Assembly: GCF_023498005.1 (NCBI RefSeq)
Contig: NZ_CP097289.1
Location: 6,882,001-6,946,000 of the forward strand
From: Streptomyces durmitorensis
Lineage (GTDB): Bacteria; Actinomycetota; Actinomycetes; Streptomycetales; Streptomycetaceae
Direction of reading: 5' to 3'
Length of the DNA stretch: 64,000 nt
Shown: in pieces, positions 9,715 through 18,631 of the stretch
Numbering within the stretch: the stretch's first letter is position 1
How the letters are laid out: each line of letters opens with the position of its first letter
The notes under the pieces: model-generated
The model's input: the letters and a program-made list of their open reading frames with translations, nothing else
Databases searched by the model: none
What the model was told of the DNA's origin: nothing
Position numbers and translations under genes: made by a program

Positions 9715-12700
9715 TTACGCCTTGCGGAGGCGGAACGTCAGGGACAGGGACTCGTCCGTGAACGTCTCGCCGTACGCCTCGTCGGCCTCGCCCTGGGCGC
9801 TGTGCTCATTCAAGAAGGCCGTGGCGAGGACCTCGTCCCCGATGAGGTCGGCGTGGTCGGACAGGGCCGTGACCACGGCCGGGTCCGTGGAGGTCCAGCG
9901 CAGGGCGATCCGGTCCGCGACGTCCAGGCCGCTGTTCTTGCGGGCCTCCTGGATCAGGCGGATCGCGTCACGGGCGAGGCCCGCCCGGCGCAGCTCCTCG
10001 GTGATCTCCAGGTCGAGGGCGACCGTGGCACCGGAGTCGGACGCCACCGACCAGCCCTCGCGCGGGGTCTCCGTGATGATGACCTCATCCGGGGCCAGCG
10101 TGATCTTCTCGCCGTCGACCTCGACCGACGCCGTGCCCTCGCGCAGGGCCAGGGACAGCGCGGCGGCGTCCGCGTCGGCGACGGCCTTGGCGACCGCCTG
10201 GACGCCCTTGCCGAAGCGCTTGCCCAGGGCGCGGAAGTTCGCCTTCGCGGTCGTGTCCACCAGTGAGCCGCCGACCTCGGAGAGCGACGCAAGGGAGGAG
10301 ACGTTGAGCTCCTCGGTGATCTGGGCGTGCAGCTCCGGGTTGAGCGACTCGAAGCCGGTGGCAGCGACCAGGGCGCGGGACAGCGGCTGGCGGGTCTTGA
10401 CGCCCGACTCCGCGCGCGTGGCGCGGCCCAGCTCCACCAGGCGACGCACGAGCACCATCTGCCGCGACAGGTCCGGGTCGATCGCCGACAGGTCGGCCTC
10501 GGGCCAGGACGTCAGGTGGACCGACTCCGGGGCGTCCGGGGTGACGGACACCACCAGGTCCTGCCAGACGCGCTCCGCGATGAACGGCGTCAGCGGGGCG
10601 ATGAGGCGGGTGACCGTCTCCAGGACCTCGTGCAGGGTGCGCAGGGCCGCCTTGTCGCCCTGCCAGAAGCGGCGCCGGGAGCGGCGTACGTACCAGTTCG
10701 AGAGGTTGTCGACGAACGTGGACAGGAGCTTGCCCGCCCGCTGGGTGTCGTAGCCCTCCAGAGCCTGCGTGACCTGGTCGGTGAGCGCGTGCAGCTCGCT
10801 GAGCAGCCAGCGGTCCAGGAGCGGGCGCTCCGCGGGCGCCGGGTCGGCGTCGCTGGGGGCCCACTTCGACGTACGGGCGTACAGGGCCTGGAAGGCGACC
10901 GTGTTCCAGTACGTCAGGAGCGTCTTGCGGACGACCTCCTGGATCGTGCCGTGGCCCACGCGGCGTGCCGCCCACGGGGAGCCGCCCGCCGCCATGAACC
11001 AGCGCACGGCGTCGGCGCCGTGCTGGTCCATCAGCGGGATCGGGTCCAGGGTGTTGCCCAGGTGCTTGGACATCTTGCGGCCGTCCTCGGCGAGGATGTG
11101 GCCGAGGCAGACCACGTTCTCGTAGGACGACTTGTCGAAGACGAGCGTGCCGACCGCCATCAGCGTGTAGAACCAGCCGCGTGTCTGGTCGATGGCCTCC
11201 GAGATGAACTGCGCCGGGTACCGGCTCTCGAAGAGCTCCTTGTTCTTGTGCGGGTAGCCCCACTGCGCGAACGGCATCGAACCGGAGTCGTACCAGGCGT
11301 CGATGACCTCGGGGACGCGCGTCGCGGTCTCCTGGCAGGTCGGGCACGGGAAGGTCACCGCGTCGATGTACGGGCGGTGCGGGTCGAGCTCCGACTGGTC
11401 GGTGCCCGTCAGGTCGGAGAGCTCGGCGCGCGAGCCCACGCACGTCAAGTGGCCTTCCTCGCAGCGCCAGATGGGCAGCGGGGTGCCCCAGTAGCGGTTG
11501 CGGGACAGGGCCCAGTCGACGTTGTTGGTCAGCCAGTCGCCGAAGCGGCCGTGCTTGACCGAGTCGGGGAACCAGTTGGTCTTCTCGTTCTCCTGGAGGA
11601 GGCGGTCCTTGATGGCCGTCGTGCGGATGTACCAGGACGGCTGCGCGTAGTAGAGGAGCGCGGTGTGACAGCGCCAGCAGTGCGGATAGCTGTGCTCGTA
11701 CGGGATGTGCTTGAACAGCAGACCGCGGTCCTGGAGGTCCTCGGTGAGCTTTTCGTCGGCCTTCTTGAAGAAGACACCGCCCACGAGCGGTACGTCCTCC
11801 TCGAAGGTGCCGTCGGGGCGCACCGGGTTCACGACCGGGAGGCCGTACGAGCGGCAGACCTTGAGGTCGTCCTCACCGAAGGCGGGGGACTGGTGGACCA
11901 GACCGGTGCCGTCCTCGGTGGTCACGTAGTCGGCGTTGACCACGTAGTGGGCCGGAGCCGGGAACTCCACGAGCTCGAAGGGGCGCTGGTAGTTCCAGCG
12001 CTCCATCTCGGCGCCGGTGAAGGTCTTGCCGGTGACCTCCCAGCCCTCGCCGAGTGCCTTCTCGAGAAGCGGCTCGGCGACCACGAGCTTCTCTTCGCCG
12101 TTCGTCGCGACGACGTACGTGACGTCCGGGTGCGCGGCGACCGCGGTGTTCGAGACGAGGGTCCACGGAGTGGTCGTCCACACCAGGAGGGCCGCCTCGC
12201 CCGCGAGGGGGCCGGAGGTGAGCGGGAAGCGCACGAACACGGACGGGTCGACGACCGTTTCGTAGCCCTGCGCCAGCTCGTGGTCGGAGAGGCCGGTGCC
12301 GCAGCGCGGGCACCAGGGGGCGACGCGGTGGTCCTGGACCAGGAGGTCCTTGTTGAAGATCTCCTTCAGGGACCACCAGACCGATTCGATGTACTCGGGG
12401 TTCATCGTGCGGTACGCGCCGTCGAGGTCGGTCCAGTACCCCATGCGGGTCGTGAGGTCGGCGAAGGCGTCGGTGTGCCGGGTCACGGACTCGCGGCACT
12501 TGGCGTTGAACTCGGCGATGCCGTACGCCTCGATGTCCTTCTTGCCGTTGAACCCGAGCTCCTTCTCGACCGCGAGCTCGACCGGCAGGCCGTGGCAGTC
12601 CCAGCCGGCCTTGCGGGCGACGTGGTAGCCCCGCATGGTGCGGAAGCGCGGGAAGACGTCCTTGAAGACGCGGGCCTCGATGTGGTGGGCGCCCGGCATG

Positions 12701-12870
12701 CCGTTGGCGGTGGGCGGGCCCTCGTAGAAGACCCACTCGGGGCGGCCCTCGGACTGCTCCAGGCTCTTGGCGAAGATCTTCTGCTCGCGCCAGAAGTCGA
12801 GCACGGCGTGCTCAAGGGCGGGCAGGTCGACCTGGGCGGGCACCTGGCGGTACTGCGGCTGCGTGTTCAA
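9715..12870 (-). CDS. ileS: Isoleucyl-tRNA synthetase, type 2-like
   Basis: IleS charges tRNA-Ile and edits misactivated valine. The 1051-aa protein starts with TTG at 12870, supported by GGAGGA 5-10 nt upstream. The class I HIGH signature appears as GMPGAHH (57-63) and KMSKS as KMSKH (near 599). Zinc-type Cys pairs occur in CPRCG, HCWRC and CPTC. The DWALSRNRYWGTPLP and DVADRIALRW segments are typical. The HIGH variant and overall length match the eukaryote-like clade, often less sensitive to mupirocin. It is monocistronic and preceded by a T-box leader. Confidence 0.96.
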   Translation of the reverse strand: MNTQPQYRQVPAQVDLPALEHAVLDFWREQKIFAKSLEQSEGRPEWVFYEGPPTANGMPGAHHIEARVFKDVFPRFRTMRGYHVARKAGWDCHGLPVELAVEKELGFNGKKDIEAYGIAEFNAKCRESVTRHTDAFADLTTRMGYWTDLDGAYRTMNPEYIESVWWSLKEIFNKDLLVQDHRVAPWCPRCGTGLSDHELAQGYETVVDPSVFVRFPLTSGPLAGEAALLVWTTTPWTLVSNTAVAAHPDVTYVVATNGEEKLVVAEPLLEKALGEGWEVTGKTFTGAEMERWNYQRPFELVEFPAPAHYVVNADYVTTEDGTGLVHQSPAFGEDDLKVCRSYGLPVVNPVRPDGTFEEDVPLVGGVFFKKADEKLTEDLQDRGLLFKHIPYEHSYPHCWRCHTALLYYAQPSWYIRTTAIKDRLLQENEKTNWFPDSVKHGRFGDWLTNNVDWALSRNRYWGTPLPIWRCEEGHLTCVGSRAELSDLTGTDQSELDPHRPYIDAVTFPCPTCQETATRVPEVIDAWYDSGSMPFAQWGYPHKNKELFESRYPAQFISEAIDQTRGWFYTLMAVGTLVFDKSSYENVVCLGHILAEDGRKMSKHLGNTLDPIPLMDQHGADAVRWFMAAGGSPWAARRVGHGTIQEVVRKTLLTYWNTVAFQALYARTSKWAPSDADPAPAERPLLDRWLLSELHALTDQVTQALEGYDTQRAGKLLSTFVDNLSNWYVRRSRRRFWQGDKAALRTLHEVLETVTRLIAPLTPFIAERVWQDLVVSVTPDAPESVHLTSWPEADLSAIDPDLSRQMVLVRRLVELGRATRAESGVKTRQPLSRALVAATGFESLNPELHAQITEELNVSSLASLSEVGGSLVDTTAKANFRALGKRFGKGVQAVAKAVADADAAALSLALREGTASVEVDGEKITLAPDEVIITETPREGWSVASDSGATVALDLEITEELRRAGLARDAIRLIQEARKNSGLDVADRIALRWTSTDPAVVTALSDHADLIGDEVLATAFLNEHSAQGEADEAYGETFTDESLSLTFRLRKA

Positions 12871-13160
12871 CGCGCTTCCTCCGGCGGACGATTCCGTTCC
12901 GTCGGAGGGACGAGAGCCGCTTGTCGCGCTCCCGCGGTACCACCCTCCTTGGCCTTCCAGGCGCGTGTGACGCCAGGGAAAGCCCCCTCATTGGGGTCGC
13001 GATGCCGGGTCTACTGGCCTGCGGCGGGCCCGGGGGGTCCACTACCGGTGGTTCTTCCGGCGGCTCAGGGGTGATCTTCGCGTCGCGCCTGCCCCCGGGC
13101 TCACACCGTCCCCGGGTCGCTCATGGCCGCTTACGCCGCTACTCGTCCCCATCCACGCTT
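12871..13160 (-). promoter_or_regulatory. T-box riboswitch controlling ileS translation
   Basis: Read on the minus strand, the ileS leader contains the T-box core GGGTGGTACCGCGGG (12931-12945), whose UGGU would pair with the ACCA end of tRNA-Ile. Upstream is a GACGAGTAG stem I start (13139-13147) and a candidate AUC isoleucine specifier (13073-13075). CCTCCGACGG (12899-12908) can pair with CCGCCGGAGG (12878-12887), which holds the ileS Shine-Dalgarno. This indicates control by SD sequestration rather than transcription termination, as known for actinobacterial ileS T-boxes. The 5' boundary is approximate. Confidence 0.88.
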
Positions 13161-13222
13161 CTCGCTCCGCCCAGTGTACGGGGCCGGGGTGGACGGGGCC
13201 GACCGGATTTCGGGCGGCCGCC

Positions 13223-13414
13223 TCAGGCGTGCTGGGGGACCTCGTCCCGGAGGGAGTCGCGGACCATCTTCCGCAGCTCCGGGCTGTCGGTGTGCCCGTG
13301 GACGGACACGGCGTGCTCGCTGGCGGCGCGGACCACTTCCTCCTCTTCGCCGGAGATGGCGAGGGTGCAGTTGGTCTCGCTCGGGAATTCGCGGCAGTCG
13401 GCTGTCTTGCGCAT
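13223..13414 (-). CDS. DUF1059-family small protein
   Basis: This is a 63-aa soluble protein with Cys near its N-terminus (KTADCREF), then TNCTLAISGEEEEVV and HAVSVHGHTDSPELRKMV, the pattern of the DUF1059 family of unknown function. I start it at ATG 13414, preceded by GAGAAGG. The frame is open further upstream but has no good initiation site there. A TAAAAT hexamer 25 nt upstream (13440-13445) is a possible -10. It lies just upstream of the ileS T-box leader on the same strand. Confidence 0.75.
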   Translation of the reverse strand: MRKTADCREFPSETNCTLAISGEEEEVVRAASEHAVSVHGHTDSPELRKMVRDSLRDEVPQHA

Positions 13415-13731
13415 GACGCACCTTCTCTTGTCATGTCCCATTTTATGCCTGATTTCCGCCTCGAAGCGGCCTCGCAGCCGCCTTGGATCCCACGCCGCCG
13501 GGGCCGGGGTGACTGACCCGAATGGCGACACGTGCGGGGTCCGGATCCTGGCCCGTCGTACCGGCCGGATTACCCGGCTGGGAGCTGGGCACAACGCATG
13601 CATGTTCGCCGCGCTGCACCCGTGGGGCGGGCGTATCGAGCGGCGTGCCCCGTTGCCGCGGGCCTTGAGTCGATTTATCGTCCCAGCACGATTGCGCGAG
13701 CAAGATCACAAAATGTGAAGGGGCCGCGGCC
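13415..13731. other. Divergent intergenic region, DUF1059 gene / DksA-like gene
   Basis: This 317-bp spacer separates two divergent genes. I see the TAAAAT -10 candidate on the minus side. On the plus side there is a weak TTGAGT (13665-13670) spaced 17 nt from ACGATT (13688-13693). No coding frame, repeat or structured RNA could be supported. Confidence 0.5.
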
Positions 13732-14667
13732 ATGGTGGCGAAGAAGACCGCCGTACAGGATTCGGCGTCAGGCAGATCCACGGGCGCGGCCACACAGGGA
13801 GCAGGCGGAACGCACGGTTCCCACGGCACGCACGAGGCCGCGAAGCCCGTCGGCGAGAAGGCTGCGGCCAAGAAGACCGCAGCGAAGAAGACCACGAAGA
13901 AGGCGGCCGCCAAGAAGGCCGTCGCCAAGAAAGCGGCGGTCAAGAAGGCCGTCGCCAAGAAGGCGGTCGTCAAGGTCGCCGATGCCGGCAAGAAGACGGC
14001 AGCCGGGGAGGGCCCCGCCAAGGAGCCCACCGCGGCCAAGAAGGCTCCCGCCGCCAAGAAGGCTCCGACGGCGAAGAAGACAGCTGCCAAGAAGAGCACC
14101 GCCAAGAAGAGCACAGCCAAGAAGACGGCCGCGACAGCGGCCGAGGGTGCGGCTCAGGCCGCGGAGACGACGGGAGCCACGACAGTGGTCACGAAGAAGA
14201 CTCCGGGCACGGCGACGGCAGCGAAGAAGCCGACGGCGGTGCCCAAGGCACGTGTCGCCGCCGCGGAGCCCGGTGAGCTGGCGGTCCGGCCCGGCGAGGA
14301 CCCCTGGACCCCGGACGAGGTCGAGGAGGCCCGCGCGGAGCTCCAGAGCGAGGCGCTGCGGCTCGGAGCCGAGATCTCCTCCTCCGAGGACGCCCTCGCG
14401 GGGCTGATGCGTGACTCCGGGGACGGCGCGGGCGACGACGACGCGGACACCGGCACGAAGAACATCACGCGGGAACACGAGATGTCGCTGGCCGCCAATG
14501 CGCGCGAGATGCTCGAACAGACCGAGCGCGCCCTGGAGCGCCTCGACGCAGGGACGTACGGCATCTGCGAGAACTGCGGCAATCCCATCGGCAAGGCGCG
14601 GATGCAGGCCTTCCCGCGCGCGACCCTGTGCATGGACTGCAAGCAGAAGCAGGAGAGGCGCTACTGA
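13732..14667 (+). CDS. TraR/DksA-type zinc finger protein with Lys/Ala-rich N-terminus
   Basis: The 311-aa product has two parts. Residues 1 to about 165 are dominated by repeats such as KKTAAKK, KKAVAKK and KKSTAKK, resembling histone H1 or HupB tails. From about 180 a DksA-like coiled-coil region leads to a C-terminal zinc finger, C-X2-C-X17-C-X2-C (CENC...CMDC). DksA relatives bind the RNA polymerase secondary channel; the basic tail suggests nucleic-acid binding. The start is ATG 13732 after GAAGGGG. Such fusions occur in Streptomyces but their role is not established. lspA follows 94 nt downstream. Confidence 0.85.
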   Translation: MVAKKTAVQDSASGRSTGAATQGAGGTHGSHGTHEAAKPVGEKAAAKKTAAKKTTKKAAAKKAVAKKAAVKKAVAKKAVVKVADAGKKTAAGEGPAKEPTAAKKAPAAKKAPTAKKTAAKKSTAKKSTAKKTAATAAEGAAQAAETTGATTVVTKKTPGTATAAKKPTAVPKARVAAAEPGELAVRPGEDPWTPDEVEEARAELQSEALRLGAEISSSEDALAGLMRDSGDGAGDDDADTGTKNITREHEMSLAANAREMLEQTERALERLDAGTYGICENCGNPIGKARMQAFPRATLCMDCKQKQERRY

Positions 14668-14761
14668 ACACCGGAGCCACCGAACGCGGCCTGACCACCT
14701 GATGCCGTACGTGTGTGCCGTACCCTCGTCCCCAGTCAGGTACCTAGGTTGAGGGACTCAC

Positions 14762-15430
14762 GTGGCAGAGGCGGAGCGCATCATCGGTACGCCGGACATC
14801 CCTGAGGCGGCTGGGACCGAGCCGGAGCAGTCCGCCTCGGGCTCCGGCGAGGCGACGGGGCGAAGCGAGCAGGGCGAGCGGGCCGCCAAGGACGAGCGGA
14901 CCTCGTCGGACGAGCAGGCCTCGCCGGACGAGCAGCGCCCCAAGGGCAAGCGCAAGATCCTCGTCCTGTTCGCGGTGGCCGTGCTGGCGTACGCCCTGGA
15001 CCTCGTCAGCAAGATGATCGTCGTCGCGAAGCTCGAGCACCACGAGCCGATCGAGATCATCGGCGACTGGCTGCAGTTCAACGCCATCCGGAACGCGGGC
15101 GCCGCCTTCGGGATCGGCGAGGCCTTCACCGTGATCTTCACCTGCATCGCGGCGGCCGTGATCGTCGTGATCGCCCGCCTGGCCCGCAAGCTCTACAGCA
15201 TGCCGTGGGCGATCGCCCTGGGCATGCTGCTCGGCGGCGCCCTGGGCAACCTCACCGACCGGATCTTCCGCGCCCCCGGCGTGTTCGAGGGAGCGGTGGT
15301 CGACTTCATCGCGCCGAAGGGCTTCGCGGTGTTCAACCTCGCGGACTCGGCGATCGTGTGCGGCGGCTTCCTGATCGTGATCCTGTCCTTCCGCGGCCTC
15401 GACCCGGACGGGACCGTCCACAAGGACTGA
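14762..15430 (+). CDS. lspA: Lipoprotein signal peptidase (signal peptidase II)
   Basis: LspA cleaves the signal peptide of diacylglyceryl prolipoproteins, acting after Lgt, which is encoded at 57075. The 222-aa protein has an unusually long hydrophilic Glu/Ser-rich N-terminus (about 60 residues), then four membrane helices. Family motifs are NAGAAFGIG near 111, GNLTDR (first catalytic Asp) near 162 and FNLADS (second catalytic Asp) at about 191-196. GTG 14762 follows GAGGGA. The next gene encodes a pseudouridine synthase, a widespread lspA-rluD pairing. Confidence 0.94.
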   Translation: MAEAERIIGTPDIPEAAGTEPEQSASGSGEATGRSEQGERAAKDERTSSDEQASPDEQRPKGKRKILVLFAVAVLAYALDLVSKMIVVAKLEHHEPIEIIGDWLQFNAIRNAGAAFGIGEAFTVIFTCIAAAVIVVIARLARKLYSMPWAIALGMLLGGALGNLTDRIFRAPGVFEGAVVDFIAPKGFAVFNLADSAIVCGGFLIVILSFRGLDPDGTVHKD

Positions 15431-15491
15431 GCGGGCCGCCCGGCGGGATGCGTGGTGCGGGAGTGTCGGTGGCCTCCTGCATACTCAATGG

Positions 15492-16433
15492 GTGAGCACG
15501 ATTCCCGAGATCCGTACCCTGCCCGTGCCGGACGGCCTGGAGGGCGAGCGCGTAGACGCCGCCATCTCTCGCATGTTCGGTTTTTCCCGCACGAAGGCCG
15601 CCGAGCTGGCGGCGGCAGGCAAGGTGATGGTCGACGGCAGCGTGGTCGGCAAGTCCGAGCGTGTGCACGGCGGCGCCTGGCTGGAGGTGGAGATGCCGCA
15701 GGCGCCCGCTCCGGTGCAGATCGTCGCCGAGCCCGTCGAGGGCATGGAGATCATCCATGACGACGACGACATCCTCGTGATCGTCAAGCCGGTCGGTGTG
15801 GCCGCGCACCCGAGCCCCGGCTGGACCGGCACCACGGTGATCGGCGGCCTCGCGGCCGCCGGGTATCGCATCTCGACCTCGGGCGCCGCCGAGCGCCAGG
15901 GCATCGTGCACCGCCTCGACGTGGGCACGTCCGGTCTGATGGCGGTCGCCAAGTCGGAGCGCGCGTACACCTCCCTGAAGCGCCAGTTCAAGGAGCGCAC
16001 GGTCGACAAGCGCTACAACGCGCTGGTGCAGGGCCACCCCGACCCGATGAGCGGCACGATCGACGCACCCATCGGGCGCCATCCGAACCACGACTACAAG
16101 TGGGCGGTCACGGCCGAGGGCAAGCCCTCCGTCACGCACTACGACCTCATCGAGGCGTTCCGCGCGGCCTCCCTGCTCGACATCAAGCTGGAGACGGGCC
16201 GCACGCACCAGATCCGCGTGCACATGGCGGCCCACCGGCACCCGTGCGTGGGCGACCTGACGTACGGCGCCGACCCCACGCTCGCCAAGCGGCTCGGCCT
16301 CACGCGCCAGTGGCTGCACGCGGTGCGGCTCGGCTTCGAGCACCCCGGTGACGGGCAGTGGGTGGAGTTCGAGAGCACCTATCCGGACGACCTCCAGCAG
16401 GCGCTCGACCGGGTGCGGGCCGAGAGCTCATGA
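15492..16433 (+). CDS. RluA-family pseudouridine synthase
   Basis: This protein isomerises uridine to pseudouridine, probably in 23S rRNA. Its 313 aa comprise an N-terminal S4 RNA-binding domain (about 15-75) and the catalytic domain with [15 protein letters not shown], whose Asp near 143 is catalytic. [13 protein letters not shown] and GDLTYGAD follow. It starts at GTG 15492. There is no clear Shine-Dalgarno, and a CATACT hexamer (15480-15485) sits 6 nt upstream, so the message may be leaderless. The exact RNA target (RluD-like or another) cannot be decided. The stop overlaps the GNAT start. Confidence 0.9.
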   Translation: MSTIPEIRTLPVPDGLEGERVDAAISRMFGFSRTKAAELAAAGKVMVDGSVVGKSERVHGGAWLEVEMPQAPAPVQIVAEPVEGMEIIHDDDDILVIVKPVGVAAHPSPGWTGTTVIGGLAAAGYRISTSGAAERQGIVHRLDVGTSGLMAVAKSERAYTSLKRQFKERTVDKRYNALVQGHPDPMSGTIDAPIGRHPNHDYKWAVTAEGKPSVTHYDLIEAFRAASLLDIKLETGRTHQIRVHMAAHRHPCVGDLTYGADPTLAKRLGLTRQWLHAVRLGFEHPGDGQWVEFESTYPDDLQQALDRVRAESS

Positions 16434-16900
16434 GCACCGGGGTCACCTGCCGCGTCGCGGTCGAGGCCGACGACCTGGAGGCCTGCTTCGCGGTCCGCAA
16501 GGAAGTCTTCGTCGCCGAGCAGCAGGTCCCTGAGGACCTTGAGTACGACGCGTACGACGCCGGGGCGGTGCATGTCCTCGCGGTCCGTGAGGACGGTCTG
16601 CCGCTGGGCACGGGACGCCTGCTCTTCGGTGCGGCGGCCGCCGCCAAGAACGGCGGAGATCCCGAGGTGGGCGCGCTCGGCCGCCTCGCGGTGACCCGGG
16701 CCGCGCGCGGACTCGGTGTCGGTGCGGCCCTGGTGCGGGCGATCGAGGAAGCGGCACGCGCGCGTGGCCTCACCGCGATCGACCTGCACGCGCAGACGCA
16801 TGCGCTGGGGTTCTACGAACGACTGGGATACGTGGTCTACGGCCCCGAGTTCCCGGACGCGGGGATCCCGCACCGGGCGATGCGCAAGCCGCTGGACTGA
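16430..16900 (+). CDS. GNAT-family N-acetyltransferase
   Basis: The 156-aa product has the GNAT fold order: an N-terminal [22 protein letters not shown] strand-helix (typical of the ElaA-like group), an acetyl-CoA loop region ([17 protein letters not shown]) and a C-terminal [17 protein letters not shown] motif. The ATG at 16430 overlaps the preceding stop as ATGA, so it is probably translated from the same message. The substrate is unknown. Confidence 0.87.
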   Translation: MSTGVTCRVAVEADDLEACFAVRKEVFVAEQQVPEDLEYDAYDAGAVHVLAVREDGLPLGTGRLLFGAAAAAKNGGDPEVGALGRLAVTRAARGLGVGAALVRAIEEAARARGLTAIDLHAQTHALGFYERLGYVVYGPEFPDAGIPHRAMRKPLD

Positions 16901-17026
16901 ACCGCGGGTCCTCGCCGGGCGAGGGTGGCGGAGGGGCAAAGGCCCGGTTCGCGGGGGATGCGTGGCAGGGTTGAGGTCTTGATCGTCTGAGCCTCGAACC
17001 GCCTCGAAACCGCCGGAGGGCGCACC

Positions 17027-18616
17027 GTGGACCAACTGGCGCTGCTGCTCGTTCTGTTGCTCGGCGCCGTCGTGACGGTGCCGCTGGGGGAGCGGCTCGG
17101 GCTGCCCGCGCCCGTTCTCATGACGCTGGCCGGGATCGTCCTCGCCTTCGCCCCCTGGGTCCCGAACGTCGAGATCCCGCCCGACTACATCCTTCCGCTG
17201 GTCCTCCCGCCCTTGCTGTACGCGGCTGTCCAGCGCACCTCGTGGCGGCAGTTCGCGGCCAACAGACGCCCCATCTTCCTGCTCGCCGTGGCCCTGGTCT
17301 TCGTGACGACGGCAGCCGTCGCCGCGGTCGCCGGCTCGGTCGTTCCCGGGCTGCCGATCGCCGCCGCCGTGGCGCTCGGCGCGCTCGTGGCGCCGCCCGA
17401 CCCGGTCGCCGCGACCGCCGTCGCCGGGTCGCTCGGACTGCCGCGGCGGCTCGTGTCGATCCTGGAGGGGGAGGGCCTCTTCAACGACGTCACGGCCATC
17501 GTGCTCTACCACGTGGCGATCGCGGCGGCGGTGAGCGGGACGTTCTCGTGGCCGGAGGCGGTGGGGCAGCTTGCGCTCTCCGCGGTGGTCGCCGTCGCCG
17601 TGGGGTTCGCGCTCGGCTGGCTCACCAACAAGCTCATGGGGCTGCTCGGTGAGGCAACCCTGCAGACCGGCCTGACGCTGCTCGTGCCCTTCGTGAGCTA
17701 TGTCCTTGCAGAGGAGCTGATGGGCTCCGGCGTGCTCGCCGTGCTGACCACCGCGCTCTACCTCGCGGAGCACGCCGCCGACGCCGACGACGTGCTCGGG
17801 CGGATCACCGGACAGACGTTCTGGCAGATCGTCGACACCCTGGTCACCGGCGTCGCCTTCGGGCTCATCGGGCTCGAACTGCACAACGTCTTCGGCACGG
17901 CGAGCGGCCGTGAGCTGCAGATGCTCGGCTGGGGAGCGGCCGTCGTCGCGGTCGTCGTCGGCGTACGCCTGATGTGGCTGCTGCCGGCGACCTGGCTCGC
18001 CAAGCGCCTGCACAAGCTGCGGGACGTCGACGAGGAGATCCCGACGACCTGGCGCGAGACCGTCGTCATGTGGTGGTCGGGGATGCGCGGCGTGGCATCG
18101 GTGGCCCTTGCCCTCGCCATTCCGCTGAAGACGGACAGCGGGGATCCCTTCCCGGCCCGGGACGAGATCATCTTCATCGCCTTCTGCGTCATCATGGCGA
18201 CCCTCGTCGTCCAGGGGCTCACCCTGCCCTGGCTGGTGAAGAAGCTCGGGGTGCGCGCGGACACCGACATCGAGCGGGCCATCGAGCGGGATCTCGCCAT
18301 CCGGGCGGCCAAGGCGGCCAAGCGGCGCCTCAAGGAGATCGAAGAGGTCGAGGAGCTGCCGGAGGACCTCTCGGAGCGGCTGCTGCGCGGGGCGTTCGAC
18401 ATCGGCGCGAGAATCAGCCCCGACATCGTCGACGACGAACGGCGCGAGCGGTACTCCAAGCGCGCCGACCGGCTCAAGGCGGTCCAGCGCATCCAGCGCG
18501 ACATGATGTCGGCCGCCCGCCACGAGATCCTCGCGGCGCGCAGCGAACCCGGCGCCGATCCCGAGATCGTCGACCGGGTCCTGCACCACCTCGACGTACG
18601 CAGCCTGCGGTCCTGA
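17027..18616 (+). CDS. CPA1-family Na+/H+ antiporter
   Basis: This 529-aa membrane protein has about twelve hydrophobic segments. It carries the CPA1 hallmarks APPDPVAATAVAGSLGLP (from about 124) and LEGEGLFNDVTAIVLYH (from about 145), plus a WWSGMRGVASVALALAIPL helix. It exchanges Na+ or K+ for protons. A cytoplasmic tail of about 110 residues is charged and predicted helical (AKAAKRRLKEIEEVEELPED), a likely regulatory domain. GTG 17027 follows GGAGGG. Convergent with the MscS gene, 15 nt apart. Confidence 0.92.
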   Translation: MDQLALLLVLLLGAVVTVPLGERLGLPAPVLMTLAGIVLAFAPWVPNVEIPPDYILPLVLPPLLYAAVQRTSWRQFAANRRPIFLLAVALVFVTTAAVAAVAGSVVPGLPIAAAVALGALVAPPDPVAATAVAGSLGLPRRLVSILEGEGLFNDVTAIVLYHVAIAAAVSGTFSWPEAVGQLALSAVVAVAVGFALGWLTNKLMGLLGEATLQTGLTLLVPFVSYVLAEELMGSGVLAVLTTALYLAEHAADADDVLGRITGQTFWQIVDTLVTGVAFGLIGLELHNVFGTASGRELQMLGWGAAVVAVVVGVRLMWLLPATWLAKRLHKLRDVDEEIPTTWRETVVMWWSGMRGVASVALALAIPLKTDSGDPFPARDEIIFIAFCVIMATLVVQGLTLPWLVKKLGVRADTDIERAIERDLAIRAAKAAKRRLKEIEEVEELPEDLSERLLRGAFDIGARISPDIVDDERRERYSKRADRLKAVQRIQRDMMSAARHEILAARSEPGADPEIVDRVLHHLDVRSLRS

Positions 18617-18631
18617 GGGAGGCCCGAGGGC

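Noticed and set aside
10327..13074. A 915-codon plus-strand open frame opposite ileS
   Set aside because: It is a shadow of ileS and its T-box leader; composition is Arg/Gly/Val-rich with no start signal.
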